DNA of 64,000 nucleotides from Paenibacillus sp. FSL R5-0766 (GTDB lineage: Bacteria > Bacillota > Bacilli > Paenibacillales > Paenibacillaceae): assembly GCF_037971845.1 (NCBI RefSeq), contig NZ_CP150227.1, positions 186,001 to 250,000 of the forward strand, read 5' to 3'. The notes beneath the pieces were generated by a model. That model was not told the DNA's origin. It made no database searches and saw nothing but the letters and a program-made list of their open reading frames with translations. Of this stretch, positions 39,703-49,048 are shown one piece after another. Every line of letters begins with the position of its first letter. The stretch's first letter is position 1. Position numbers and translations under genes: made by a program.

Positions 39703-40641
39703 ATGACACAATCGGTTTTGGCATACGAGCAGGGATATGCGATCCATGTGAACCAGCCTGGAGATTCGCTTTTTTATCATCTGGATTATGACGAGCGCTC
39801 CCATGAACTGAATATGGAATTTCAGCATTTCCATGATTACTATGAAATCTGTATTCTTCTGGATCGCACGGCTGCGCACATCATTGAAGGCAGTTTGTAC
39901 GAGATTCAACCTTATGATATCGTGCTGTTGCGACCTTCTTTGCTGCATAAAACGCAATATCCGAAGGGTGCCCCGCCGAAACGATTGATGATCACCTTTG
40001 CCATGCCACGTAATACACCTGGTCTTGAGAGCGATTACAATGAGCTGTTTTCGATTTTTGATGAATCCATCCCGATATTCCGATTTACAGAAGAAAGACG
40101 CAAGGAAGTCCTCGCGTCGATCAATGATATTTTTGCTATATCGCAGCAGCCTTCTGCACTTCAAAAGGTTGTGATTCATCATAGATTTGTTGAGTTTCTG
40201 TGTGCGATTCATCGTTACTCGGTAGAGAATGGGTACGTTCGTGAAGAGACAGGATCATCGATGGCCCGGCGTATGTATGCCATTGCCTCTTATATTCACA
40301 GCCATTATCAGCAGGATTTATCCTTGGACGAGTTATCCAAGCGTTTTTATGTAAGTGCCCATCACTTGTCTCGCCAATTCAATAAGGTTACCGGCTTCAC
40401 CTTCACGGAGTATGTGCAGATGACCCGTATTCGGAATGCCCAGCAATTGCTGCTGAATTCGAGGGAGAAAATTACGGATATTGCTGCACAGTGCGGTTTC
40501 GCAAGCTTCTCCCAGTTCAATCGCATCTTCAACAAACAGAGCGGTATGTCACCTAGTGCCTATCGCCAGAGCAGACCTTCACAGAGCGAACGTAAGATGA
40601 TGCTTGCGGGCGAGACCCGAGTGAATGGAGCACCTAGATGA
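39703..40641 (+). CDS. AraC-family transcriptional regulator
   Basis: The 312-residue protein has an N-terminal cupin sensor (about 15-150; FQHFHDYYEICILLD and EIQPYDIVLLRPSLLHKT) and a C-terminal AraC double helix-turn-helix (about 200-300; LSLDELSKRFYVSAHHLSRQFNKVTG and IAAQCGFASFSQFNRIFNKQSGMSP). ATG 39703 is preferred to ATG 39697 because GGGGG at 39691-39695 is then 7 nt upstream. Divergent orientation to the GH38 gene suggests it controls that gene in response to a mannoside. Confidence 0.9.
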   Translation: MTQSVLAYEQGYAIHVNQPGDSLFYHLDYDERSHELNMEFQHFHDYYEICILLDRTAAHIIEGSLYEIQPYDIVLLRPSLLHKTQYPKGAPPKRLMITFAMPRNTPGLESDYNELFSIFDESIPIFRFTEERRKEVLASINDIFAISQQPSALQKVVIHHRFVEFLCAIHRYSVENGYVREETGSSMARRMYAIASYIHSHYQQDLSLDELSKRFYVSAHHLSRQFNKVTGFTFTEYVQMTRIRNAQQLLLNSREKITDIAAQCGFASFSQFNRIFNKQSGMSPSAYRQSRPSQSERKMMLAGETRVNGAPR

Positions 40642-40761
40642 GATGTACGAGGGTAGTGATGGACAGGTCTAAAGCGCTACTTAAGTGGTTATATTCTGGA
40701 CAGAAGCCTTGCATAACATGAATAGATAAGGACATGACGGGTATGTTGATGTGTCAGTAAT

Positions 40762-41445
40762 TCATGATTCTGCCAGGGATAATCCTCCATCACTCATCCG
40801 ATATACTTTATCGCAATATTCAAGCATGCGCTCATCATGGGTAACCATAATGGCTGCTTTTTGGCGTGATTTCACCTCGCGTGCAATTAGACTGACCACT
40901 TCATGGGCTCGTTTGGTATCCAAACTGGCGGTTGGTTCATCGGCTAAGATGATGTTGGGATTATTCATTAAAGAACGAGCAATGGCTGTCCGTTGCTTCT
41001 CACCACCTGATAGCTCTTCTGGGAAACTGTTCAACTTCAAACCCAGACCCAGTTCCTCTAACAGCTTAGAGGCAAATTCCTTATCCTGCATTCCAACCTT
41101 GCCAGACATTCTTTTTACCACGAGCAATTGATCAAGAACATTTAAATAGGGAACCAAATTCGAAGATTGCATAATAAACCCAATTTCCTGCAACCTAATA
41201 TTAGACAGTTCTTTCTCAGTAAGTGCAGAAATGTTATTCCCATTTAGTTGAACCTCTCCTTCAGAGGCTTTAAGCATGGCCCCAGCAATAGATAAGAATG
41301 TACTTTTACCAGAACCAGAAGGTCCAACTACAGCAACAAACTCCCCCGGTTCCACGGATATGGATACATGATCAAGCGCGGTGATCCGATTGTTTCCTTC
41401 GGCATAATACATGGTGACTTCCCGCATGTGTAGTCCCTTACTCAT
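40762..41445 (-). CDS. ABC transporter ATP-binding protein (MacB/LolD/HrtA type)
   Basis: ATPase subunit of an exporter-like type VII ABC system. The 227-residue protein has Walker A GPSGSGKST, Q-loop IMQSSNL, signature LSGGEKQRTAIARSL, Walker B IILADEPTASLD and switch His in MVTHD. It overlaps the permease gene by one base (TAATG), so translation is coupled. TetR gene and two operators upstream suggest a detoxification pump. Confidence 0.92.
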   Translation of the reverse strand: MSKGLHMREVTMYYAEGNNRITALDHVSISVEPGEFVAVVGPSGSGKSTFLSIAGAMLKASEGEVQLNGNNISALTEKELSNIRLQEIGFIMQSSNLVPYLNVLDQLLVVKRMSGKVGMQDKEFASKLLEELGLGLKLNSFPEELSGGEKQRTAIARSLMNNPNIILADEPTASLDTKRAHEVVSLIAREVKSRQKAAIMVTHDERMLEYCDKVYRMSDGGLSLAES

Positions 41446-42566
41446 TATTCAACCCTCCCGAGCGCCTTAAGCGGATCAATCTTAGTAATTTTGCGAACAG
41501 ATACCAGTGAACTTAACATAGCAATAACCAGCAAGATAATAGAATAATTGAAGACAAGACTGGTTTCCAGCTTAAATGGCATTCCTTTTGGCATAATTGC
41601 TGCTGTCCCATAAGTCAGCAAGATTCCAACAACAATACTAGTCAGCGAAAGTACAAATACTTGCGAGATAATGGCTTTTCCCAAGAAACGGTTACTAGCA
41701 CCTATCGCTTTCATAATGCCAAACTGGTTGGTTTTTTGCATCGTAATGACATAGAAGAATACCCCGAGTACAAATGCAGAGATCGCAAGCAGAAATGCAA
41801 GCATCATTAGAATCGTACCGTTCTCTTCTTTGTATCCTGGCATTCCTTGTACAGCTGCTGCTCGGGTAACTGTATCTGTGCTGGCTAACTCTTTATTTAT
41901 AGCTTCTGGATCAATATTCTCGCCTTGTAACATGATCGCATTAACCGGTCCGGCAATTCCTTTATCTGAACTTGGAGCCGCGAAGGCAATCTTTCGCCAT
42001 TCAGCCATTGGGGTAAATACGGATGCAACGTGATTATACGTCTGATTCTCCACAAATCCGATAATGGTCAAGGATTCCGTCGTTCCATCCAGTTGAAACG
42101 TGTTCCCAAGTTGATAGCCCTCATCTTTCATGGTTGAATTCACCACGACACCCGTAGGGTTCTCGGAAGACAGGCTTTCACCTTCTACAATAGCTGGTTC
42201 CAAAAAGCTTCCTGGGTCAATTCCTATAATCGCTATATCTACCTTATCTTCATTCTTGGTGTTATTCTCTTTCAGTGCCGTTGCCATCGTACTTCCCATG
42301 GGTGCAGCAGCATCCACATTTGGCAGCTTTTCTGCCTCAGCAACCAATTGATCTGACAGCAGTGACTTGCTCATTGAAGACTGTGACCCTTCTTCAAAGA
42401 TGACATAATCAGCCTTCATGGTTTTGAATGTTGAGGCAGCTAGCGTAGATAATCCATTCCCCAGACCGGATAAAATAAAGACTAACCAAGCCATTAGTAC
42501 GAAAATAATAATAATCATTAAAAATTTCATTTTATTATGCATTAATTCCTTCATAGCTAAAAACAT
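41445..42566 (-). CDS. FtsX-like ABC permease (HrtB/DevC type)
   Basis: Membrane partner of the downstream ATPase, 373 residues. The N-terminal membrane helix (MIIIIFVLMAWLVFILSGLG) is followed by a large extracytoplasmic domain of about 200 residues and three C-terminal helices of the FtsX domain. Start at 42566 is chosen because GAAGGAG lies 11 nt upstream and the protein begins MFLAMKELMHNKMK; the frame is open further to 42614, but that would run through an operator. The topology fits MacB/HrtB-type mechanotransmission pumps, with heme or another hydrophobic toxin as possible substrate. Confidence 0.88.
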   Translation of the reverse strand: MFLAMKELMHNKMKFLMIIIIFVLMAWLVFILSGLGNGLSTLAASTFKTMKADYVIFEEGSQSSMSKSLLSDQLVAEAEKLPNVDAAAPMGSTMATALKENNTKNEDKVDIAIIGIDPGSFLEPAIVEGESLSSENPTGVVVNSTMKDEGYQLGNTFQLDGTTESLTIIGFVENQTYNHVASVFTPMAEWRKIAFAAPSSDKGIAGPVNAIMLQGENIDPEAINKELASTDTVTRAAAVQGMPGYKEENGTILMMLAFLLAISAFVLGVFFYVITMQKTNQFGIMKAIGASNRFLGKAIISQVFVLSLTSIVVGILLTYGTAAIMPKGMPFKLETSLVFNYSIILLVIAMLSSLVSVRKITKIDPLKALGRVE

Positions 42567-42598
42567 GATCTGTTCAACTCCTTCTTTCGTTTTTTTTA

Positions 42599-42614
42599 TT
42601 GACACATGTGTCAA
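42599..42614. promoter_or_regulatory. Operator 1, TTGACACATGTGTCAA
   Basis: Perfect 16-bp palindrome in the permease leader, between its predicted promoter and start. The 14-bp core TGACACATGTGTCA is repeated exactly at 42659-42672. It resembles the Lactococcus HrtR operator (ATGACACAGTGTCAT). Confidence 0.8.
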
Positions 42615-42643
42615 ATTAGAGGTGCAGCCACGTGGTTTATATA

Positions 42644-42673
42644 ATTAAACGATATAAATGACACATGTGTCAA
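42644..42673 (-). promoter_or_regulatory. Predicted promoter of the ABC operon overlapping operator 2
   Basis: On the minus strand, TTGACA (42668-42673) and TTTAAT (42644-42649) are 18 bp apart. The -35 is part of operator 2, so a bound TetR protein would block RNA polymerase. Confidence 0.6.
42659..42672. promoter_or_regulatory. Operator 2, TGACACATGTGTCA
   Basis: Second perfect palindrome, 60 bp from operator 1 (centre to centre about 59 bp), between tetR and the permease gene and overlapping the -35 box. Confidence 0.8.
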
Positions 42674-42692
42674 ATTTAATCCAAGAATAAAT

Positions 42693-43259
42693 CTAGCTCT
42701 TGGCTCCCCCAACCCACATTTGAAACAACAGCTTCCCCCAATCAGGCGTAGGGATATTTAGCATATTAGGCGTATTAATTAAGTTAAAAAAAACACCAAT
42801 AAGTACAGGTAGAGGAATATCTTGTCGCAGGGCTTGATCCTGCTGAGCGCGTTCAAACAAGCGCGATAATTGAATTTTAAGAGTCATATGTGCCTTCTCA
42901 ATAAATTCAATATCTCTCGCTGCTGCGGAAGAATTAGTCGTATTAATTTTACTAGCATCTCCCAAAAGTTGATGGAGCGTAGATTCTTCTGCGTAAATGA
43001 GGAGCAATTGTTCGAGAGCATCCATTGGATCTGTCTCATCAATGGCTAATGAATTCTCTAATACGGTTGATATGGAGCGCTTCATACAAGCAGCAACAAT
43101 CTCTTCTTTATTAGAGTAATATTGATATATCGTGCTCCGGGCTCCAGACAGATGCTGTGAGAGTAGCTTGAGATGAAAACCGTCGTAGCCATGCTCAAGT
43201 ATTAATTTTTTTGTTGTGTCCAGTAGCTCTGTCTCAGTGAAAGATTGTTTTCTTCCCAT
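42693..43259 (-). CDS. TetR-family regulator
   Basis: A 188-residue repressor. The N-terminal helix-turn-helix at about residues 22-50 reads LKLLSQHLSGARSTIYQYYSNKEEI, the TetR signature. The C-terminal ligand-binding region has no recognised motif. It is transcribed in the same direction as the ABC genes, and two palindromic operators lie between. By analogy with HrtR-HrtAB it likely represses the pump until its ligand (possibly heme) binds. Confidence 0.88.
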   Translation of the reverse strand: MGRKQSFTETELLDTTKKLILEHGYDGFHLKLLSQHLSGARSTIYQYYSNKEEIVAACMKRSISTVLENSLAIDETDPMDALEQLLLIYAEESTLHQLLGDASKINTTNSSAAARDIEFIEKAHMTLKIQLSRLFERAQQDQALRQDIPLPVLIGVFFNLINTPNMLNIPTPDWGKLLFQMWVGGAKS

Positions 43260-43594
43260 AAAATCTCTTCCTTTTTATCGTTTAAAATCTATGTGTTAAT
43301 TTTACGCGATCGATGAGTGTTGTTAATGAAGAAGTACTGCGCTTCTCTAGTTTACTATGACCAGTTTAGCATATGTTTGATAGGCATCCTACATAACAAG
43401 ACCAGCTGTCTTAATAATGGGTGTTAATCCAATTGAAAAATCCGGTATACCAGCGATTGGGAAGGTCATATTGTAATCGGGTTGATCAAGCCAATCACTT
43501 TTCACTTAATTATAAACTTGTGGACCATATACAAAAAAGGCAAACCCTCTAAGTTACAAAGGGAATGCCTTCTCCTCTTCTATATAAAGCTACT
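43260..43594. other. Spacer between tetR and the threonate operon
   Basis: Holds the tetR promoter region and the minus-strand terminator at 43538-43571. Nothing else seen. Confidence 0.5.
43538..43571 (-). terminator. Terminator of the PdxA2-kinase operon (minus strand)
   Basis: On the minus strand AAGGCATTCCCT and AGGGTTTGCCTT form a stem followed by TTTT, just after the pdxA-like stop. Confidence 0.8.
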
Positions 43595-44596
43595 CTAAAC
43601 CAGATCTTTCGGCGCCAACTCAATAGCAGAGCGGATGGCAGCCAGCATGCTTTTATCATCGGCAATATTTTTTCCGGCGATATCGAAGGCTGTACCATGG
43701 TCAACGGATGTACGGATGATGCCACCTTTCAGGCCAACGGTGATGTTCACACCTTCTTCGATGCCCATTACCTTGATCGGCGCGTGGCCTTGGTCGTGGT
43801 AGCAGGCTACAACGATATCGAAGTCACCGCGACCAGCGCGGAAGAAGAGTGTGTCCGCCGGGAGTGGACCAACGACGTTAATGCCTTCCTGCTGCGCACG
43901 CTCAATGCCGGGCTGCAGTTTCTCTTCTTCTTCTCCATTACCGAACAAGCCGTTCTCCCCGGCATGAGGATTGATTCCGCATACGGCAACGCGCGGATTC
44001 TCAAAACCTGCTTTTTTCAACGTATCATGAGCAAGCTTCACAACGGTGTAGGTTCTTTCCGGGTTAATACTCGCAATAGCATCGATCAGACCCATGTGTG
44101 TTGTCAGGTGAATAACGCGCAGATTCGGCGTGGTCAACATCATCGAGAAGTCCTGCGTATCCGTCAGGTCCGCCAGAATCTCGGTGTGCCCCGGATACAG
44201 GTGCCCCCCTTGATGGAGAGCTTCTTTATTCAAAGGTGCGGTGCAGATGGAGTGAATCTGCTGTTTTTTGGCAAGATCAATGGCTTTGGCGAGAAACTGG
44301 AATGCTGCATCTCCAGCCACGGCAGATACTTTACCGTATTCCAGATCCGCAGGAACGAGGTTCAGATCAATCACATCCACAGTACCGAATTCATACTTGG
44401 CTTCAGAAGGCTCTTGAATCGCATTAACGTTCAGACTTGAACCGATGACTGGCAACACACGCTCCAGAATCTTTGCATCACCGATAACGAGTGGATTGCA
44501 CTGATCGTACATTTCTTGATGACCCAGTGCTTTCATAATAATCTCCGGTCCAATACCTGCTGCGTCGCCCATCGTAATTCCAATTGTAGGTTTCAT
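43595..44596 (-). CDS. PdxA2-like 4-phospho-D-threonate/erythronate dehydrogenase
   Basis: Related to 4-hydroxythreonine-4-phosphate dehydrogenase PdxA. The 333-residue protein has MGDAAGIGPEI at the start, the metal-binding HLTTHM, and YHDQGHAPIK near the C-terminus. Because the gene overlaps a DUF1537 kinase gene by four bases (ATGA) and sits with an acid-sugar permease, the established PdxA2 role is more likely than pyridoxal synthesis: NAD-dependent oxidation and decarboxylation of 4-phosphorylated D-threonate or D-erythronate to dihydroxyacetone phosphate. Confidence 0.88.
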   Translation of the reverse strand: MKPTIGITMGDAAGIGPEIIMKALGHQEMYDQCNPLVIGDAKILERVLPVIGSSLNVNAIQEPSEAKYEFGTVDVIDLNLVPADLEYGKVSAVAGDAAFQFLAKAIDLAKKQQIHSICTAPLNKEALHQGGHLYPGHTEILADLTDTQDFSMMLTTPNLRVIHLTTHMGLIDAIASINPERTYTVVKLAHDTLKKAGFENPRVAVCGINPHAGENGLFGNGEEEEKLQPGIERAQQEGINVVGPLPADTLFFRAGRGDFDIVVACYHDQGHAPIKVMGIEEGVNITVGLKGGIIRTSVDHGTAFDIAGKNIADDKSMLAAIRSAIELAPKDLV

Positions 44597-45888
44597 ACGA
44601 GAATACCCCCTTTTAATTTTTGAATCGCATGGATAAAGACATCCGGTTTACCGAATCCGCCTGCTTTGGTAATCACATGCAGATCATCAATCCCTATAAA
44701 CTTGGAGATCGGCACGCCGATTTCAAGCTCATCCAGCAGCTCGAAGCCGCTAATATTCCATTTCAGACAGATTTGTTTTGCCGTATCGCCACCGGTCATG
44801 GATACTCCTTTGAACAATCCCTCTTCCAGCAGTCTGGCACAGATCTCACCCATCGCAAGTACAATCTCGTTGCTGACTTCCGTGTGATTGAGACCACGAA
44901 TTTCGCCCGTTGCTCGTGCCAGTTCGATATCCACCTGTTCAGCGGTGGAGTAGAGGACAACATCTTGTCCTTCCAGCGCTTTGTCTCGAACCTCGTTATA
45001 GACACGTTCCATCTCTTCTGCGCGGTCTGCGGTTGCGGATACCGCTTTGAAAGAATGGAAGGAGACTGAAGCTACGCGGGACTTGCGCATCAAGCGATGC
45101 AGCTGCTCTCGGGAGTTTTTGTTCACGCTGCCAACCACCGTTAGGATTGGACCGGGATTCTGCGGGATATCAAGTGACTCAGCCCTGGATTCCAACTTGT
45201 AATGTGCGGGGAGGTAATTGGCAATGCCCGCCGAACCTGCCCAAGTAAAGGTATACTCCAACTCGCGAGTCATCTGCAGAATCAGTTCAAGATGTCTTTC
45301 TTCGGTGGAGTCCACCATTACATACGGGATATTCTTTGTTTTCAACTGCTCTAGCTTGGTGCGAATATGATTCTGCCCGGCTTCCAGATCGGCGACGGTG
45401 ATCTCACCAACTTCGTACTTGGTCTGTTGTTTCAACAAGTCCGGAAGGTAGGAAATCGTTACAGGTGTCTTCGGATCATGGGCAATTTCAGTATCTGCCA
45501 GCGGAACGCCGTTCAGGTAATGGATTCCTTCCAATATCGTCCGGTTATTTTTTGGATAACCCGGGGCAATCATCATAAAGTCCGGCTTTACGACATCATA
45601 TACAGCATCAATCTCGATGCCGATATTACCGCGCATGGTGGAGTCCATTTTTTTGAAAATCGTCTCAAATCCGTTGTTTGTCAGCAATTCAGCAGCCTGA
45701 TATACACGGTCATACGCTTCCTGCGAGGATATGGAACGACTATCTGTATCAAAGACGACGGCATCGTAACGTGTAAGAGGGCCTTCATCTATATTAAAAA
45801 GAACACTGGTCTTCAAGCCATGACGGGCAAGCTGCACCCCGCTGTCATTGGCACCGGTCAAATCATCTGCAATAATGGCTAATTTCAT
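44593..45888 (-). CDS. DUF1537 four-carbon acid sugar kinase (DtnK/DenK-like)
   Basis: ATP-dependent kinase phosphorylating D-threonate or a related four-carbon acid sugar. The 431-residue protein starts MKLAIIADDLTGANDSG, the diagnostic N-terminal motif. FKKMDSTMRGNIG follows in the substrate domain, and the C-terminal nucleotide domain has GGDTAKQ and TKAGGFG. The start at 45888 is supported by AAGGAGG just upstream (frame is open to 45912). The stop overlaps the PdxA2-like start. This kinase-dehydrogenase pair is the established D-threonate/D-erythronate route. Confidence 0.9.
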   Translation of the reverse strand: MKLAIIADDLTGANDSGVQLARHGLKTSVLFNIDEGPLTRYDAVVFDTDSRSISSQEAYDRVYQAAELLTNNGFETIFKKMDSTMRGNIGIEIDAVYDVVKPDFMMIAPGYPKNNRTILEGIHYLNGVPLADTEIAHDPKTPVTISYLPDLLKQQTKYEVGEITVADLEAGQNHIRTKLEQLKTKNIPYVMVDSTEERHLELILQMTRELEYTFTWAGSAGIANYLPAHYKLESRAESLDIPQNPGPILTVVGSVNKNSREQLHRLMRKSRVASVSFHSFKAVSATADRAEEMERVYNEVRDKALEGQDVVLYSTAEQVDIELARATGEIRGLNHTEVSNEIVLAMGEICARLLEEGLFKGVSMTGGDTAKQICLKWNISGFELLDELEIGVPISKFIGIDDLHVITKAGGFGKPDVFIHAIQKLKGGILV

Positions 45889-45983
45889 GCAGTCATCCCT
45901 CCTTGTAAGCACAATTTAATAAAAAGTCCGTCCAGATCATCCATTAAGCACAGATTAAGCACATTAGTTCAGGTGATACCCAT

Positions 45984-46970
45984 TTATGTGGTTGGTCGTT
46001 GATTGTATTTCTCGACGCCGCCTGATTTCTCCAGTCGTTTGGAGAGGAACCCGATGAAGATCGGCAACAGGATGGCTGTTGTTACAACGCTCGCCGCAAT
46101 TTGCACAGTAGCAATCTCGGCAATCGGGCCAAATGAAGCATTAGCAGCCACGATGGCAGCAGGTGTACCTACCGCATTCCCGGCTGTAGAACCTTCGGAA
46201 GCACCAACGATAGGGTTCCAGCCGATGGCTTTGAACAACAGAAATCCAATTCCACCTGTGAGAAGAACGGTCAGAACGCCAAGCATGATTCCACCAAGTC
46301 CACCTTGGATGATCGACGAGAAGTTGATTCCCATACCCAGTGAGAAGGCGAAGAACGGAACAAGTTTGTCGCTGCCTTTGTGCAGCCACTCCGCAAGATT
46401 GCGGTCCAGATTACCAATAATGACACCAACGATGAGCGGAAGCAATACCGCAACAAAGGCCATAGGGGAAAACATGCCGTTGGCAAAACCCATCGCACCG
46501 AAGATGGAGAGCGCTACCATGGTTAGGAATGGACCATCGCTGAGTGCGAGGAACGGATAGGCTGCTTTGTCATCTTCTTTGCCGTATTGACCGGCGAGTG
46601 CAATGTACAAACCACCGTTCGAGTTGGTCATTGCTGCAATAATGGCGAGTGGGGCAAGACCCAGGAATAATCCACTTGAGTCAGCAAATAGAATGGCAAC
46701 GAGACCGAGTGCTGCACCGATCGCCCACTTGACGACCAGCAAGGTAACGCCTTTGCCGACGGATGAGCCCGCTGTTTTGAACGTAATCTGTGTACCCGCA
46801 ATCAACAGGAACAGCGCGATCAACGTACTGGCACTGTTAACGAAGAGAGCTTCCGTGAATCCGCCAATGCGCAGGGCATTCGGGAAGAATGTATTGATGG
46901 TTGCACCAAGTAACAGGGGAACGACCATCATACCGCCAGGGATGCGATCTAAAGTTGCTTTAATGTTCAT
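45984..46970 (-). CDS. KdgT-family acid-sugar permease
   Basis: The 328-residue protein is very hydrophobic, about ten membrane helices, and matches the 2-keto-3-deoxygluconate permease family (MNIKATLDRIPGGMMVVPLLLGA, SNGGLYIALAGQYG, ASEGSTAGNAVGTPAAIVA). In this operon it most likely imports the four-carbon acid substrate of the downstream kinase. RBS AAGGAG lies before the ATG. Confidence 0.9.
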   Translation of the reverse strand: MNIKATLDRIPGGMMVVPLLLGATINTFFPNALRIGGFTEALFVNSASTLIALFLLIAGTQITFKTAGSSVGKGVTLLVVKWAIGAALGLVAILFADSSGLFLGLAPLAIIAAMTNSNGGLYIALAGQYGKEDDKAAYPFLALSDGPFLTMVALSIFGAMGFANGMFSPMAFVAVLLPLIVGVIIGNLDRNLAEWLHKGSDKLVPFFAFSLGMGINFSSIIQGGLGGIMLGVLTVLLTGGIGFLLFKAIGWNPIVGASEGSTAGNAVGTPAAIVAANASFGPIAEIATVQIAASVVTTAILLPIFIGFLSKRLEKSGGVEKYNQRPTT

Positions 46971-47002
46971 AGTAGTAGCTCCTTATGAAGTAATCGTTTT
47001 TA

Positions 47003-47015
47003 TGAAGCGCTTGCA
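47003..47015 (-). promoter_or_regulatory. cre-like site upstream of the permease
   Basis: TGAAGCGCTTGCA is a near-palindromic 13-mer similar to cre but one base short. It lies 33-45 bp before the permease start, downstream of the likely promoter. Confidence 0.35.
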
Positions 47016-47136
47016 GGGATTATGTTATCCCATATCGTTTAATATAGCAACAATAAATTATTGTAAATTTTAAATACATAATTAATTGTTTAAAAATGCA
47101 ACACATAAAGGCGATAAAAAAGACGCAAACTTAAAG

Positions 47137-48819
47137 TTAATCTTTAAGTTTACGCCATAATGTGGCCCGGTTAATCCCCAGACGCTCTGCGGCCTTGGAT
47201 TGATTGTTATTTTCCTCCTGAAGCACGAACTGAATAACTTCCTTCTCAATCTCCTTCAGCGTACCGTTCAACTTCATTGGGCTTGAAGAAGGTTGCTGAT
47301 CCAGCAAGCGGGACAAGGTAGCCGTGGTAATTACATAATCCTGTTCATTGAGTGCAGCCTGCTTGATCAGGTGTTTCAACTGGTTGACGTTCATATTCGT
47401 GATCTGATCCCGGATCAGTTGTAGTGCATCTTCTTTTATCCTCACCGCAGTAGTTCCGTATTTGTGGTAGTAATCCGTCAGGAAATGCTGCATCAGTGGA
47501 GCCAGATCCTCTGGTCTATCCGCAAGATTTGGCATCATAATTGTATTAAGCTCCAGATCAAGTGACCACTGCGGGTTCATTATCTGTTCCCCGAGTATAA
47601 ACACCCCAATCTGATTTTGAAGGCAACTCTGGATAAAGGCGAGCAACTCCGGATCTTCCATGCGTGTTTCCATGTGGTTAATCTCTACATTTCTAACCTT
47701 GGCGAGTGGTATCTTGTGCAAATGACCGGGCGGAACTTGCGAGAGATCCATCTGTAATAAGAGTCCACCACCGGAGTACATCTGATGAATGTGTTTGACC
47801 AGAAAAGATTTACCGGAATCCGCTTCACCCCGCAGATAGATCGGTTCATGATTCTCGTAAAGTGCTCGCATGTTCTTCAATACCGCCTGCATGGCAGGGG
47901 ATTCGGCAACGATAGGCTCCATCGATGCGTCCGTGAACGTTGTTATGCCGAATTGTGCAAAGGCATAGGGTTGTCCTTTTTCCAGCATATACACCTTGTA
48001 GTTCTTGTTGTCCAGGGTCGTTTCATAGGCGTTAACCGTGAGCTGGTAATCGTCCACCATGAACACATTTTGGATGTGGGATTGATGGAATTCCAGACTG
48101 GTATTGGTCAGATATATGTGATTATCGGTCAGCGGATTTTTCTCAAAATCGGTCAGGTTCTCGAATACAACTTCATTCCGTTCATTTAAAATAAGTAAAT
48201 TGGGATGTTCCCGTGTAACCAGGTCATTCAAGATGATCGATATCGCATGATTTTTGCTCAAATAGCGGTAGACCAGTTGTGCATCCTCCATCGCTCTAAG
48301 GATGGATTCCTGGCCAGATTGGATTAACAATCCCTCCAGACCATAGGTCTTCGCGGTATTGACGGTGATCACATCTCCGACAATCTGTCGGTACCCGGAA
48401 GCTTTCAACTCCAAGAGTAATCGTGCCACATCTTCCGAGCTATGTATGGTATAGACCTTGAGGGGCAGATCCATCAGATCAATAATCGATTGTGCACCAG
48501 AGGTGATGTTGGAGAAGCCAACAATGGCTGTCTGGCCGTTAAACTGGCTTGCCAGTGTAAGTGAACGAATCATATCATAGCCCGATAACTGCACATCAAT
48601 GACGGGAATGGTCACTGCTTTTTTAATGAGTTGGGCGGTTCCACCGCGGCTGATGATAATCTCTGCACCGTTTTTCTCAGCTTGAGTTGCTAATTCCACA
48701 CCGTTTGCCAAGTCGCCCACGTCTGTCTGAATGGTTAACTGGGGAAAGCGAGGAATGCACTCTTGTATAATAGGAATCATCGATTCGTAGGGAGCAATAA
48801 AGTGAACTCGTGTACGCAT
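47137..48819 (-). CDS. PrpR_N-type regulator with degenerate AAA+ domain and Fis HTH
   Basis: The 560-residue protein has an N-terminal PrpR_N sensor (about 1-190; AEIIISRGGTAQLIKKAV and AIVGFSN), a PAS-like middle, and a AAA+-like region at about 310-480. A P-loop is kept (GEADSGKS), but the GAFTGA loop needed to touch sigma-54 is absent and the Walker B region reads GVFILGEQ without acidic residues. A Fis-type helix-turn-helix closes the protein (NNQSKAAERLGINRATLWRKL). It sits directly upstream of the threonate-type operon and likely regulates it, probably not as a true sigma-54 activator. Confidence 0.85.
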   Translation of the reverse strand: MRTRVHFIAPYESMIPIIQECIPRFPQLTIQTDVGDLANGVELATQAEKNGAEIIISRGGTAQLIKKAVTIPVIDVQLSGYDMIRSLTLASQFNGQTAIVGFSNITSGAQSIIDLMDLPLKVYTIHSSEDVARLLLELKASGYRQIVGDVITVNTAKTYGLEGLLIQSGQESILRAMEDAQLVYRYLSKNHAISIILNDLVTREHPNLLILNERNEVVFENLTDFEKNPLTDNHIYLTNTSLEFHQSHIQNVFMVDDYQLTVNAYETTLDNKNYKVYMLEKGQPYAFAQFGITTFTDASMEPIVAESPAMQAVLKNMRALYENHEPIYLRGEADSGKSFLVKHIHQMYSGGGLLLQMDLSQVPPGHLHKIPLAKVRNVEINHMETRMEDPELLAFIQSCLQNQIGVFILGEQIMNPQWSLDLELNTIMMPNLADRPEDLAPLMQHFLTDYYHKYGTTAVRIKEDALQLIRDQITNMNVNQLKHLIKQAALNEQDYVITTATLSRLLDQQPSSSPMKLNGTLKEIEKEVIQFVLQEENNNQSKAAERLGINRATLWRKLKD

Positions 48820-49048
48820 AATTTTCCTGCCTTTATAGAAAACTTTGATCCCCTTATTATAGCCAACTTGCGAAGGAATGGCACCTATGGGGGAACCAGC
48901 CCTGTTGTGTCTGCAAAATGCCTGTGTGATATGCCTTCATAACTCTCCCGAGTGGAATGTGATGAAGTACACTGAACCGAATCGTTATGTATTTCAAAAT
49001 TAATGCATAATTGCACAAGATAAGTGTAGAGAAATGAGGAGATTTCAT

